From the NCBI RefSeq assembly GCF_002077695.1, contig NZ_MWUE01000008.1, forward strand, positions 62,001-126,000: a stretch of 64,000 nt of DNA, written 5' to 3'. The stretch comes from Pantoea latae. Its GTDB lineage: Bacteria; Pseudomonadota; Gammaproteobacteria; Enterobacterales; Enterobacteriaceae. The notes below the pieces were generated by a model. That model searched no databases. It worked only from the letters and a program-made list of their open reading frames with translations, and was not told the origin of the DNA. Positions 8,963 to 20,051 of the stretch are shown here, one piece after another (the first letter of the stretch is position 1; each line of letters opens with the position of its first letter). A program made the translations under genes and the position numbers.

Positions 8963-9553
8963 TTAATGCGCTTTTTGCGTGGAAATCAGTCGGGAAACGC
9001 CGTTTTGCAACGTATCGAAGAGCTGCGACGGCCACCCTTGCGCACCAAAAGAGGGCGCGCCCGGCGGAAACCAGAGCGCGTAGCCCACCAGCGCCAGGCA
9101 GAGCGTGCGCTCCAGCTGGTTGCCTTTCTGGCTTCTGAGAATAGGCAGGCGAAAGCGCCAGCGGCACGGCCACAGCAGCGGCACGCCGGCGGGCGTCAGC
9201 ATATCCGCCACGATATGGCTGAGATAGCCAAGCGTCATGCCCTGCAGCACATCCGCAGGCAGCAGCCAGTCGTCCGGCACGTTAATCTGAAACAGCCACA
9301 GGCTGGCCGCTACCGCCAGCAGGCTATGGGTAAAGCCGCGATGGCCAAAGGCGCGCGCGATAGGATAAGAGAGCCACTTCAGCCGCTGGCCGAGCAGCGA
9401 CTTAGGGTGATCGATATCAGGCAGCAGGCAGGTGAGCAGCGAGGCGGAGATAAGGTGCCACCAGTCAGCCTGCGCCAGCACGGGCGTCAGCTCCGCGCGC
9501 TTGGCAAAAATAGCGGTGGCAATAGCGAAAATTACGTGGCCTTCGCCCGTCAT
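8963..9553 (-). CDS. ydjM: SOS-induced inner-membrane protein YdjM (metal-dependent hydrolase family)
   Basis: YdjM belongs to a family of membrane proteins with metal-hydrolase-like motifs; the reaction is unknown. The start at 9553 (MTGEGHVIFAIATAIF) gives 196 residues, equal to E. coli YdjM; an upstream in-frame ATG at 9571 is less likely. The motifs LLPDIDHPKS, GHRGFTHSLL and GYLSHIVADMLTPAG supply the family's Asp/His residues between hydrophobic segments. A LexA-like site lies 20 bases upstream. It precedes tcyP on the same strand. Confidence 0.9.
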   Translation of the reverse strand: MTGEGHVIFAIATAIFAKRAELTPVLAQADWWHLISASLLTCLLPDIDHPKSLLGQRLKWLSYPIARAFGHRGFTHSLLAVAASLWLFQINVPDDWLLPADVLQGMTLGYLSHIVADMLTPAGVPLLWPCRWRFRLPILRSQKGNQLERTLCLALVGYALWFPPGAPSFGAQGWPSQLFDTLQNGVSRLISTQKAH

Positions 9554-9572
9554 GATAAAACCTGGCTGCAAA

Positions 9573-9588
9573 CTGTCGATGCATCCAG
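9573..9588 (-). promoter_or_regulatory. LexA-like box of ydjM
   Basis: CTGTCGATGCATCCAG differs from CTGT-N8-ACAG by one base (CCAG for ACAG); the flanks AA and TA are also typical. It lies 20-35 bases before the ydjM start. E. coli ydjM is a known LexA target with two boxes; I see only one here. Confidence 0.7.
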
Positions 9589-9693
9589 TATAGGGATTTA
9601 TCCAGTAAATGAGAAGTTGTGACGCTGTAACGAGGCGTGAATTTTTTCACGACACAGCGGCAGGACGCCGCCGTGTCGTCAGGCAAGAAAGGC

Positions 9694-10455
9694 TTAGCGC
9701 GCCAGCCAGCCGCCGTCGACGGCCAGCGTATAGCCGTTAACATAGTCAGAGGCGGCGGACGCCAGGAACACCACCGGCCCCATCATATCCTCCGGCACGC
9801 CCCAGCGGGCGGCGGGAATACGCCCCAGAATCTCCGCGCTGCGGCCTTCGTCGCTGCGCAGCTGCTCGGTATTGTTGGTGGCCATATAGCCCGGCGCAAT
9901 AGCGTTAACATTGATGCCGTGTTTCGCCCACTCGTTTGCCATCAGGCGCGTCAGCCCCATTACCGCGCTTTTCGACGCGGTGTACGAGGGCACGCGGATG
10001 CCGCCCTGGAACGACAGCATAGAGGCGATATTGATGATCTTGCCGCCGCTGCCCTGAGCGATAAACTGGCGCGCAACCTGCTGCGACAGGAAGAAAACGC
10101 TTTTGCTGTTGATGTTCATCACATCATCCCAGTCCTGCTCGCTGAAATTGAGCGCGTCTTCGCGGCGGATGATCCCGGCGTTATTGACCAGAATATCGAT
10201 TCTGCCGGCGGCGGCCACCGCCTGCTCGACCACGCCTGGCACCTGTTCCGTCTGGATCAGATCCGCCTGAAGCGACCAGAAGCGACGGCCCAGCGCCTCG
10301 ACGCGCTGCTGCGTTTCCGTAGGATCGTCGCGGTTGACCCCGACGATATCGCAGCCGGCCTGCGCCAGCCCCAGCGCCATACCCTGGCCGAGACCGGTGT
10401 TGCAGCCGGTGACCAGCGCGATTTTTCCTTCCAGATTAAATGCGTTAAGTATCAT
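9694..10455 (-). CDS. kduD: 2-dehydro-3-deoxy-D-gluconate 5-dehydrogenase
   Basis: Short-chain dehydrogenase of pectin and uronate breakdown. It reduces 2,5-diketo-3-deoxygluconate to 2-keto-3-deoxygluconate with NADH. The start at 10455 (MILNAFNLEGKIALVTG) gives 253 residues as in E. coli, with AAAGGAGG upstream. The cofactor motif TGCNTGLGQGMA, the NNAG motif (DILVNNAGIIRRED) and the catalytic SYTASKSAVMG (Tyr-x-x-x-Lys) are all present. It follows kduI after 16 bases in a two-gene operon. Insertion of kduID between ydjM and hxpB differs from E. coli. Confidence 0.95.
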   Translation of the reverse strand: MILNAFNLEGKIALVTGCNTGLGQGMALGLAQAGCDIVGVNRDDPTETQQRVEALGRRFWSLQADLIQTEQVPGVVEQAVAAAGRIDILVNNAGIIRREDALNFSEQDWDDVMNINSKSVFFLSQQVARQFIAQGSGGKIINIASMLSFQGGIRVPSYTASKSAVMGLTRLMANEWAKHGINVNAIAPGYMATNNTEQLRSDEGRSAEILGRIPAARWGVPEDMMGPVVFLASAASDYVNGYTLAVDGGWLAR

Positions 10456-10471
10456 GAGAGCGCCTCCTTTA

Positions 10472-11308
10472 TTAGCGCAGATCGCGGATGTTGACATGAT
10501 CCATGTCGTCGAATACCTGATTCTCGCCGACCATGCCCCAGATAAAGGTGTAACGTTCGGTGCCGACGCCAGCGTGAATCGACCAGCTGGGGGAGATCAC
10601 CGCCTGCTCGTTATGCACCAGCAGATGACGTGTCTCCTGTGGCTGGCCCATCATATGAAACACCGCGCTTTCCGGGTTCATATCGAAGTAGAAATAGACT
10701 TCCATGCGGCGCTCGTGGGTGTGGCAGGGCATGGTGTTCCAGAGGTTGCCATTCTCGAGGCGGGTCAGGCCCATGGTGAGCTGACAGGTGGGCAGCACGT
10801 CCGGCACCAGGTATTTGTTGATGGTGCGTCGGTTTGAGGTCGCCGCATCGCCGAGCGTGGTGCGCACCGCCTCCTCTTTGCCGATTTTTTTATCGGGAAA
10901 GCGGCTGTGCGCCGGGGCGCTGTTGAAATAGAACTTGGCCGGACGGCTGGCGTCGTGGCTGCGGAAGCTCAGGGTTTCGGCGCCTTTGCCCACATAGAGC
11001 GCCTCTTCGCTGCCAATCTCCCACACCTTGCCGTCTACCTCGACGCTGCCTGGGCCGCCGATATTGATCATGCCCAGCTCCCGCCGCTCCAGGAAGTAGC
11101 TCACGCCGAGCTGTTTGCCCATCTCATTGCCGAAGGCGACGCTGCCGGCAACCGGCATCACGCCGCCGATAATAATGCGGTCGATATGGCTGTAGGTCAG
11201 GGTATAGCGGTCGGCTTCAAAGATTTTCTCAATCAGAAATTCGCGGCGCAGCCCGGCGGTGTCGAGCTGCCTGGCGTGCTCACTATGAATGCTTTGACGT
11301 ACGTCCAT
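10472..11308 (-). CDS. kduI: 5-dehydro-4-deoxy-D-glucuronate isomerase
   Basis: Cupin-type zinc isomerase converting 5-keto-4-deoxyuronate to 2,5-diketo-3-deoxygluconate, the substrate of KduD. The start at 11308 ([17 protein letters not shown]) gives 278 residues, the standard length. Zinc ligands are in [16 protein letters not shown] (His, His, Glu), with a further His in [14 protein letters not shown]. It is the first gene of kduID. A KdgR-type operator lies about 90 bases upstream, fitting induction by pectin or uronate breakdown products. No pectate lyase or oligogalacturonate porin gene is in this window. Confidence 0.95.
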   Translation of the reverse strand: MDVRQSIHSEHARQLDTAGLRREFLIEKIFEADRYTLTYSHIDRIIIGGVMPVAGSVAFGNEMGKQLGVSYFLERRELGMINIGGPGSVEVDGKVWEIGSEEALYVGKGAETLSFRSHDASRPAKFYFNSAPAHSRFPDKKIGKEEAVRTTLGDAATSNRRTINKYLVPDVLPTCQLTMGLTRLENGNLWNTMPCHTHERRMEVYFYFDMNPESAVFHMMGQPQETRHLLVHNEQAVISPSWSIHAGVGTERYTFIWGMVGENQVFDDMDHVNIRDLR

Positions 11309-11393
11309 CTTAATCCTCTCTGGCGAAGTCAGGTACGCGTGCCCCACAGGGCGTCTGAAGGGCATCTTAAGAGGAGTGGGCGCGCAATTCAAT

Positions 11394-11418
11394 AAAAATG
11401 AAACGATGTTTTATTTTT
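11394..11418. promoter_or_regulatory. KdgR operator upstream of kduID
   Basis: The segment 11394-11418 contains AATGAAACGATGTTTTATTT, which follows the KdgR consensus (AATGAAAC-N-(T/A)TGTTTCATTT-like palindrome) closely. It lies 86-110 bases before the kduI start. KdgR repression of kduID is established in Dickeya and Pectobacterium. Confidence 0.78.
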
Positions 11419-11444
11419 TGAGAGGGCGATCATGCCGCAACAAA

Positions 11445-11465
11445 AAACCCGCCGCTGGCGGGTTT
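11445..11465 (-). terminator. Terminator of hxpB
   Basis: Arms AAACCCGCC and GGCGGGTTT with a three-base loop and a run of T on the minus strand, 20 bases past the hxpB stop. Confidence 0.88.
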
Positions 11466-11484
11466 CTGCGATAAACAGCCTGCA

Positions 11485-12165
11485 TCAGCTGTGCGTATCG
11501 CCCAGCAGATGCGCGGCGGTGAGCTGGGTCAGATCGTCCAGCCTGACGTCTGCCAGCGACCAGCGCGCATCGTCGCGCAGCGCTGCGGGCGGTACCACCA
11601 CAGAGCGCATGCGCGCCGCTTTGGTGGCGATCATGCCGTTAACCGAGTCCTCTAGCGTCACGCAGTGCAGCGGATCGACGTTGAGCCGCGCCGCGGCGTC
11701 GAGATAGACCTGCGGATGGGGCTTGCTGTAGGGCAGCGCCTCGGCGGAGACCAGCACGTCGAAATCGCCGCGCAAATCGAACAGCGCCAGCACCCGCTCC
11801 AGCATCATCAGAGGCGAGGCGGAAACCAGCCCCGTTTTTAGCCCACGCTCGCGGCACAGCTGCAGCGCCTGTTTCACGCCTGGCAGCAGCGGCCGCTTCT
11901 CCTCTATTAGCGCCAGCGCGCGGGCGATAATGCGCGCGGTCACCTCCTGCTGATCCGGGCCGGACCAGGGCAGGGTTTCATACCACATGCGCACCACCTG
12001 GTCGATGCGCAGGCCCAGCGTGTCCGGCAGTTCGGCGCGGCGCGACAGATCGACGCCCAGCGAGGCGAAAATATCGAGTTCGGCCCGATCCCACAGCGGT
12101 TCGGAGTCGATAATCAGGCCATCCATATCAAACAGGGCGGCGTAAACAGGGCGGGTATAGGGCAT
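11485..12165 (-). CDS. hxpB: Hexitol/sugar phosphatase HxpB (HAD family)
   Basis: HAD-superfamily sugar phosphatase; E. coli HxpB (YniC) acts on 2-deoxyglucose-6-phosphate, mannitol-1-phosphate and sorbitol-6-phosphate. The 226-residue product has motif I FDMDGLIIDSEP with the nucleophilic Asp, motif II VSASP, motif III SKPHPQVYLDAA with Lys, and motif IV LEDSVNGMIA. A helical cap sits between motifs I and II. AAGGAG lies nine bases before the ATG. Its neighbours yniB and yniA match the E. coli order. Confidence 0.92.
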   Translation of the reverse strand: MPYTRPVYAALFDMDGLIIDSEPLWDRAELDIFASLGVDLSRRAELPDTLGLRIDQVVRMWYETLPWSGPDQQEVTARIIARALALIEEKRPLLPGVKQALQLCRERGLKTGLVSASPLMMLERVLALFDLRGDFDVLVSAEALPYSKPHPQVYLDAAARLNVDPLHCVTLEDSVNGMIATKAARMRSVVVPPAALRDDARWSLADVRLDDLTQLTAAHLLGDTHS

Positions 12166-12309
12166 CGGCTGGCTCCTTGTAGAATTTGCGCTACCTTATC
12201 ATGGGCTGAGGCGCGCGGCGAAAGCGGCGCAGGTGACGCTTTTTTCAGGAAATAAAACTGACAGGCAGGTAGACTGACTGCAAACGGGAATTCGGGTACA
12301 GGAGATACC

Positions 12310-12846
12310 ATGACATATCAACAGGCTGGCCGCATCGCCATCCTTAAGCGAGTGGCTGGCTGGGCAATTTTTTTGCTCGCGCTGCTGTCGACCATGATTT
12401 CAGTGCTGAGCTTTATGTTCAGGCACAGCGAAAAACAGCCGGGCATCGATGCCGTGATGCTCGACTTCGTGCATGTGATCGTCGATATGATCCGCTTCAA
12501 CACGCCGTTCCTCGGCTTTTTCTGGCGTAATTCGCCGGTGCCGGAGTTTCACGGTCAGATGAATATCGGCTTCTGGATTATCTATATCCTGATTTTCGTC
12601 GGTCTGGCGCTGGAGGCGTCGGGGTCGCGCATGGGTCGTCAGGCGAAGCACATCAAAGAGGGGATTGAAGATCAGCTGATCCTGGAGCAGGCGAGAGGCA
12701 GCGAGGCCCGCACGCGACAGCAGCTGGAGGAGAAAATCCGCGTGCCGCACCACACGATTTTTCTGCAGATTTTTCCGCTCTATATCCTGCCGGTCGCAAT
12801 CGCCGTCGCGGGCTATTTCGTGCTGTCGCTGCTCGGGTTTCTGTAA
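12310..12846 (+). CDS. yniB: Inner-membrane protein YniB
   Basis: A 178-residue membrane protein, the same length as E. coli YniB. It has one hydrophobic segment near residues 17-37, another near 95-110 (MNIGFWIIYILIFVGLAL), a charged, probably cytoplasmic helix (KHIKEGIEDQLILEQARG) and a C-terminal pair of membrane stretches. Function is unknown. AGGAG precedes the ATG. It is convergent with yniA, whose stop is five bases away. Confidence 0.88.
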   Translation: MTYQQAGRIAILKRVAGWAIFLLALLSTMISVLSFMFRHSEKQPGIDAVMLDFVHVIVDMIRFNTPFLGFFWRNSPVPEFHGQMNIGFWIIYILIFVGLALEASGSRMGRQAKHIKEGIEDQLILEQARGSEARTRQQLEEKIRVPHHTIFLQIFPLYILPVAIAVAGYFVLSLLGFL

Positions 12847-12848
12847 GG

Positions 12849-12871
12849 CGTCAGGCCGGTCTGGCCTGACG
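12849..12871. terminator. Hairpin between convergent yniB and yniA
   Basis: Arms CGTCAGGCC and GGCCTGACG with a five-base loop lie right after yniB and overlap the yniA stop. There is no U-run on either side, so it may act as an mRNA end-stabilising hairpin rather than a classical terminator. Confidence 0.5.
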
Positions 12872-13744
12872 CTGCGCCAGCGCGTCTTCGTCGAGCAGGC
12901 GCGCGATGGCGAACTGCGCCTCGCTTACCCAGCTGCCGCCGAAGACGTTGGCGCGATTAAGCAGATAGTAGAGCTGATAGACCGGCTGGCGCTGTGAGAA
13001 ACCGTCCGGCAGCGGCCAGACGCTTTGATAGCCTTCATAAATCTCTCGCGGCATGGCGGGAAACCAGCTCAGCATCGCCAGATCGCACTCGCGATCGCCC
13101 CAGTAGCAGGCGGGATCGAAAATCCAGGGGCCGCCTGCGCTGCCGGCGCAATTGGCGGGCCAGAGATCGCCATGCAGCAGCGAAGGCTGTGGGTGATGCG
13201 AGGCGAGGGCGCGCTGCACGCAGTTGACGATCGCTTCGGTATTGCCGTAGGTGACGCCTTTCTCTTCGGCCAGCTGCAGCTGCCAGCCGATACGCTGTTC
13301 CGCGAAAAACACCGACCAGCGTCGCAGCCAGCTGTTGGGCTGCGGCGTAGTGGTGATGTTATTGTCGAAGTCGAGGCCAAACTGCGCCTGCTCGCTCCAC
13401 TGGTGCAGACGCGCCAGCTGCTGCCCCAGCGCAAAGGCGTTCTCTCCCTCCAGCGGCTCAGGGGCAATATACTCCAGCAGCAGAAAGCTCTGGTCGCGGT
13501 GGTGGCCAACGCCGTAGACCGCCGGCACGCGAACGCTCTGCGTGCGCGCCAGCAGCGACAGCTGATCCGCCTCCCAGGTGAACAGGGTCAGCATCTCCCG
13601 ATGATTGCACTTCATAAAGACGTCGTGCTCGCCATAGCGAATACGCCAGGCGGGATGGACGTCGCCGCCGGGAAGCTCATGGCGTTCGGTAATCTCGGCA
13701 TGGCCAAACTGTTCGCTTAACAGACGACTAATAGCGTTCCACAT
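12851..13744 (-). CDS. yniA: Fructosamine-kinase-family protein YniA
   Basis: Member of the fructosamine-3-kinase/aminoglycoside-phosphotransferase-like fold (297 residues). The catalytic loop LLHGDLWPANCAG and the metal-binding loop IFDPACYWGDRECDLAM are intact, and the N-terminal lobe shows VFMKCNHREMLTLFTWEAD with the likely ATP-binding Lys. Family members phosphorylate sugar moieties of glycated amines, but the physiological substrate of YniA is not settled. The ORF is preceded by GAGGATCG. Confidence 0.9.
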   Translation of the reverse strand: MWNAISRLLSEQFGHAEITERHELPGGDVHPAWRIRYGEHDVFMKCNHREMLTLFTWEADQLSLLARTQSVRVPAVYGVGHHRDQSFLLLEYIAPEPLEGENAFALGQQLARLHQWSEQAQFGLDFDNNITTTPQPNSWLRRWSVFFAEQRIGWQLQLAEEKGVTYGNTEAIVNCVQRALASHHPQPSLLHGDLWPANCAGSAGGPWIFDPACYWGDRECDLAMLSWFPAMPREIYEGYQSVWPLPDGFSQRQPVYQLYYLLNRANVFGGSWVSEAQFAIARLLDEDALAQRQARPA

Positions 13745-13880
13745 TGGGCGATCCTCTTTTTAACCTGTCAGGCTGCAAAGTCGGTCAGGGTTCTCTCCTG
13801 CACCGCGGCGATTATATCGCGTGAAAACAGGCGAAAACCCGCGCTTGCGCACAGCTTACCGGAACGGATGGCGCGCGTGT

Positions 13881-14171
13881 TTACAAATGGGCGTCGCGTA
13901 AGAACGCGTCCAGCGTCGTCACGCTGACGTCGGGCTTTTGATGCAGCACGCTTTCCCCGGCGGCAACGGCCTGCTGCTGCAGATCGTCCGGCGAGAGCGC
14001 GCTGATGAGCCCAAAGCTGTTGGTGCCCAGCTCGTGCGGTTTGCCTTCATCGTCGTTGAGCGTGGTGGTGAAGCCGGCGGCGACCATCGCGCTGTTAAGC
14101 GCCTGAATGTCGCCGAGTCCCGATTCCTGATAGCGAAAGGTGACAATGTAACGCTTAAGTTCGTCGTTCAT
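13881..14171 (-). CDS. ydiZ: Small conserved protein YdiZ
   Basis: A 96-residue cytoplasmic protein beginning MNDELKRYIVTFRYQESG, with a central HELGTNSFGLISALSPDD segment. This resembles E. coli YdiZ, of similar length, which lies at the same place beside yniA. No known catalytic motif is visible and the function is unknown. AGGTAGAAG precedes the ATG. In E. coli pfkB lies between ydiZ and ydiY; here it is missing. Confidence 0.75.
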   Translation of the reverse strand: MNDELKRYIVTFRYQESGLGDIQALNSAMVAAGFTTTLNDDEGKPHELGTNSFGLISALSPDDLQQQAVAAGESVLHQKPDVSVTTLDAFLRDAHL

Positions 14172-14525
14172 CTTCTACCTCTGTGCGGCATGACTGTGCT
14201 CAGCGTAGACCATGGTGAAAAAATGCGCGAATAATGAACGGGATAAAGCGTGCGGTTTGTTACAAGCACAAAAGTAAAGCTGGGTAAAGGCAGGGAAACC
14301 GTCGGGTGAAAAATCTTGTCGCAACTCAGCTGTTTTTTTCCTGCCCGATCACTATAATGCGCGCCGTTAATGAGAAAAGTCCCAATAATCAAGCGGGATT
14401 GCGCGTATGCGGCGTCTTTCTGGCGAGTTAATACTTATTTACAATACTTACCGTAAATTGCATTGATTGGCCCGCAAAACTCTTCACACTCACTGTTTTT
14501 TAAACTGTCGTACGGGTCACAATAA
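14172..14525. other. Gene-free stretch upstream of ydiY, with a promoter-like -10
   Basis: No coding frame is supported in these 354 bases. A consensus -10 TATAAT lies at 14353-14358 on the plus strand with a weak -35 (CTGTTT at 14330) at 17-base spacing, followed by a GC-rich start region; it would give ydiY a leader of about 160 bases. pfkB, which sits here in E. coli, has left no recognisable remnant. Confidence 0.5.
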
Positions 14526-15287
14526 ATGAAAGTGCTTAACAAGCTCTCTGCCGTTCTTTTGCTCTCCGCCGGCGCGTTTTGCCACCAGGCATTGGCGGAC
14601 AACACCGTTTTCACCGCGATGGACGATCCCTCAACGGCGAAGAAGCCGTTCGACGGCAGCGCGTCTGCTGGTTACCTGGCGCAAACGGGTAACACCACCA
14701 GCTCCTCGCTGACCGCGCAAACTAATATGACGTGGTACCAGAGCTCGATGGCGTACAGCCTGTGGGGCAACGCGTCGAACACCTCGTCCAACGATGAGCG
14801 CTCGTCGGAAACCTACAGCATCGGCGGCCGTTCGCGCTACAACCTCAACAGCTTCGACTACCTGTTTGGCCAGGCGAGCTGGCTGAGCGACCGTTTCAAC
14901 GGCTACGACTCACGCGACGTGCTGACCGCCGGTTACGGTCGTCAGATCCTGAACGGCCCGATCCATTCGCTGCGTGCGGAATTTGGTCCGGGCGTGCGCT
15001 ATGACGATTTCCACGACGGCGGCAGCGAAACCAAAGCGCTGGGCTACGGCGCGCTGAGCTATCAGTGGCAGCTCACCGACAACACCAAATTTATTCAGGG
15101 CGTCTCGGTGCTGAGCAGCTTCGGCGAAGACACCACCGTGAACTCGGAAACCGGTCTGCAGGTCGGCATCAACGATCACTTCGCGCTGAAGCTGGCGTAT
15201 AACGTCACCTGGAACAACAATCCGCCGGAATCTGCGCCCGATCGCACCGACACCAAAACCAGCATTATGCTGACCTACGCGATGTAA
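14526..15287 (+). CDS. ydiY: DUF481 outer-membrane protein YdiY
   Basis: A 253-residue exported protein of the DUF481 family. A signal peptide of about 24 residues (ending ALA) is followed by alternating beta-strand patterns and ends in an aromatic/Met terminus (SIMLTYAM), as expected for a small outer-membrane barrel. Conserved stretches include LWGNASNTSSNDERSSE and GQASWLSDRFNGY, shared with E. coli YdiY. The function is not known; E. coli ydiY is reported to respond to acid. A strong terminator follows. Confidence 0.9.
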   Translation: MKVLNKLSAVLLLSAGAFCHQALADNTVFTAMDDPSTAKKPFDGSASAGYLAQTGNTTSSSLTAQTNMTWYQSSMAYSLWGNASNTSSNDERSSETYSIGGRSRYNLNSFDYLFGQASWLSDRFNGYDSRDVLTAGYGRQILNGPIHSLRAEFGPGVRYDDFHDGGSETKALGYGALSYQWQLTDNTKFIQGVSVLSSFGEDTTVNSETGLQVGINDHFALKLAYNVTWNNNPPESAPDRTDTKTSIMLTYAM

Positions 15288-15311
15288 CCTCGCCGCGTAA
15301 ACCACTTACTG

Positions 15312-15338
15312 ACCGCAGCCCTGGCTGCGGTTTTTTTT
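15312..15338 (+). terminator. Terminator of ydiY
   Basis: Arms ACCGCAGCC and GGCTGCGGT with a two-base centre, followed by a run of eight T. Confidence 0.93.
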
Positions 15339-15485
15339 CGTCGCTTCCTCGACTTAGCGAGTCGTGCACGGGTTTTGCTGGCCGTTCAAAGCTGTTATCA
15401 TCAGCGGCGCACTACAATCCTGGCGTCATTCCGACAACGTGGGTCTGACATCACGCCGGGCAACGACTCTTACTCAATGTTGTAT

Positions 15486-15506
15486 GTAAGCTTTCGTGTG
15501 GCTTAC
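15486..15506 (+). promoter_or_regulatory. thrS translational operator hairpin with anticodon mimic
   Basis: Stem GTAAGC (15486-15491) / GCTTAC (15501-15506) encloses loop TTTCGTGTG, with CGT at 15495-15497, about 31-33 bases before the thrS ATG. This matches domain 2 of the E. coli thrS operator, where the loop mimics the tRNA-Thr anticodon CGU so that excess ThrRS binds its own mRNA and blocks the ribosome. Confidence 0.85.
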
Positions 15507-15527
15507 CACTGCAATTAAGGATATGAA

Positions 15528-18003
<2,476 letters not shown>

Positions 18004-18020
18004 GCTTTCAAGTAACACTG

Positions 18021-18046
18021 ACCGCGCAGCGTTCGCGCTGTGCGGT
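18021..18046 (+). promoter_or_regulatory. UUCG-capped hairpin between infC and rpmI
   Basis: ACCGCGCAGCG (18021-18031), TTCG, CGCTGTGCGGT (18036-18046): 11 pairs including one wobble, with a stable UUCG tetraloop, followed by TTCTTTG. In E. coli this intergenic region belongs to the L20 translational operator controlling rpmI-rplT; by position this hairpin may be part of it, or a partial terminator. The role is inferred. Confidence 0.6.
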
Positions 18047-18102
18047 TCTTTGTTCGCCTGTCTGATTCGTTTTATTAACAATGCGAAGTGGATATTTTTA
18101 AA

Positions 18103-18300
18103 ATGCCAAAGATTAAAACTGTACGTGGCGCGGCTAAGCGCTTCAAGAAGACCGCTTCTGGCGGCTTCAAGCGTAAGCACGCAAACCTGCGTCATATTCT
18201 GACTAAAAAATCAACTAAGCGTAAACGTCACCTGCGTCCGAAAGGCCTGGTGTCTAAAGGCGATCTGGGTCTGGTTGTTGCCTGCCTGCCGTACGCATAA
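18103..18300 (+). CDS. rpmI: 50S ribosomal protein L35
   Basis: A 65-residue, strongly basic ribosomal protein ([19 protein letters not shown]...), the standard length and sequence. The start at 18103 is set by homology; the in-frame ATG-like codon at 18088 is spurious. The ribosome site is weak, as expected for a gene under L20 translational repression and coupled to rplT. It ends in LVVACLPYA like E. coli L35. Confidence 0.97.
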   Translation: MPKIKTVRGAAKRFKKTASGGFKRKHANLRHILTKKSTKRKRHLRPKGLVSKGDLGLVVACLPYA

Positions 18301-18371
18301 GTTAACTTTTTTATAAATCTGCCCCAGGCCTTTGCGATAAGCAGAGGAGTAAGGGCATCACAGAATATTGA

Positions 18372-18743
<372 letters not shown>

Positions 18744-18751
18744 GTCAGATG

Positions 18752-18776
18752 AAAAAGGGAGCTTGCTCCCTTTTTT
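18752..18776 (+). terminator. Terminator after rplT
   Basis: Stem GGGAGC/GCTCCC with a TT loop, five A before and six T after. It separates rplT from the pheM leader; some read-through is possible, as in E. coli. Confidence 0.9.
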
Positions 18777-18863
18777 ATTGCCTGTAACTCAAGCAAAAGA
18801 TTGACATTTTCACCGCAGGGCTTTTCAATAGTGCCCTCAGAATCACAGCAAGGTAACGCAAGC

Positions 18864-18908
18864 ATGCATGCTGCTATTTTCCGTTTCTTTTTTTACTTTA
18901 GCGCCTGA
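18864..18908 (+). CDS. pheM: Phe operon leader peptide PheM
   Basis: A 14-residue leader peptide, [14 protein letters not shown], with five Phe codons among 14. It is nearly identical to E. coli PheM ([14 protein letters not shown]). Ribosome stalling at the Phe codons when charged tRNA-Phe is scarce lets transcription continue into pheST. AAGGTAACG lies upstream. The next hairpin (CCTGACACTCAGG) overlaps the stop codon, as a pause/1:2 structure should. Confidence 0.95.
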   Translation: [14 protein letters not shown]

Positions 18909-18954
18909 CACTCAGGGGCTTTTGCGCATAGAAAAGAAACGAAAAATCGCGCCG

Positions 18955-18984
18955 AAAGCCTCCCTCGTGGAGGCTTTCGTGTTT
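18955..18984 (+). terminator. pheST attenuator
   Basis: Arms AAAGCCTCC (18955-18963) and GGAGGCTTT (18969-18977) form the attenuator hairpin 46 bases past pheM. The following T stretch is broken (CGTGTTTCT), so termination may be leakier than with an unbroken U-run. Confidence 0.82.
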
Positions 18985-19026
18985 CTGGCGAAGCATATTG
19001 GACGGATACGTCCCAACGAGAACTGA

Positions 19027-20037
<1,011 letters not shown>

Positions 20038-20051
20038 GGGCAGGTTATCCA

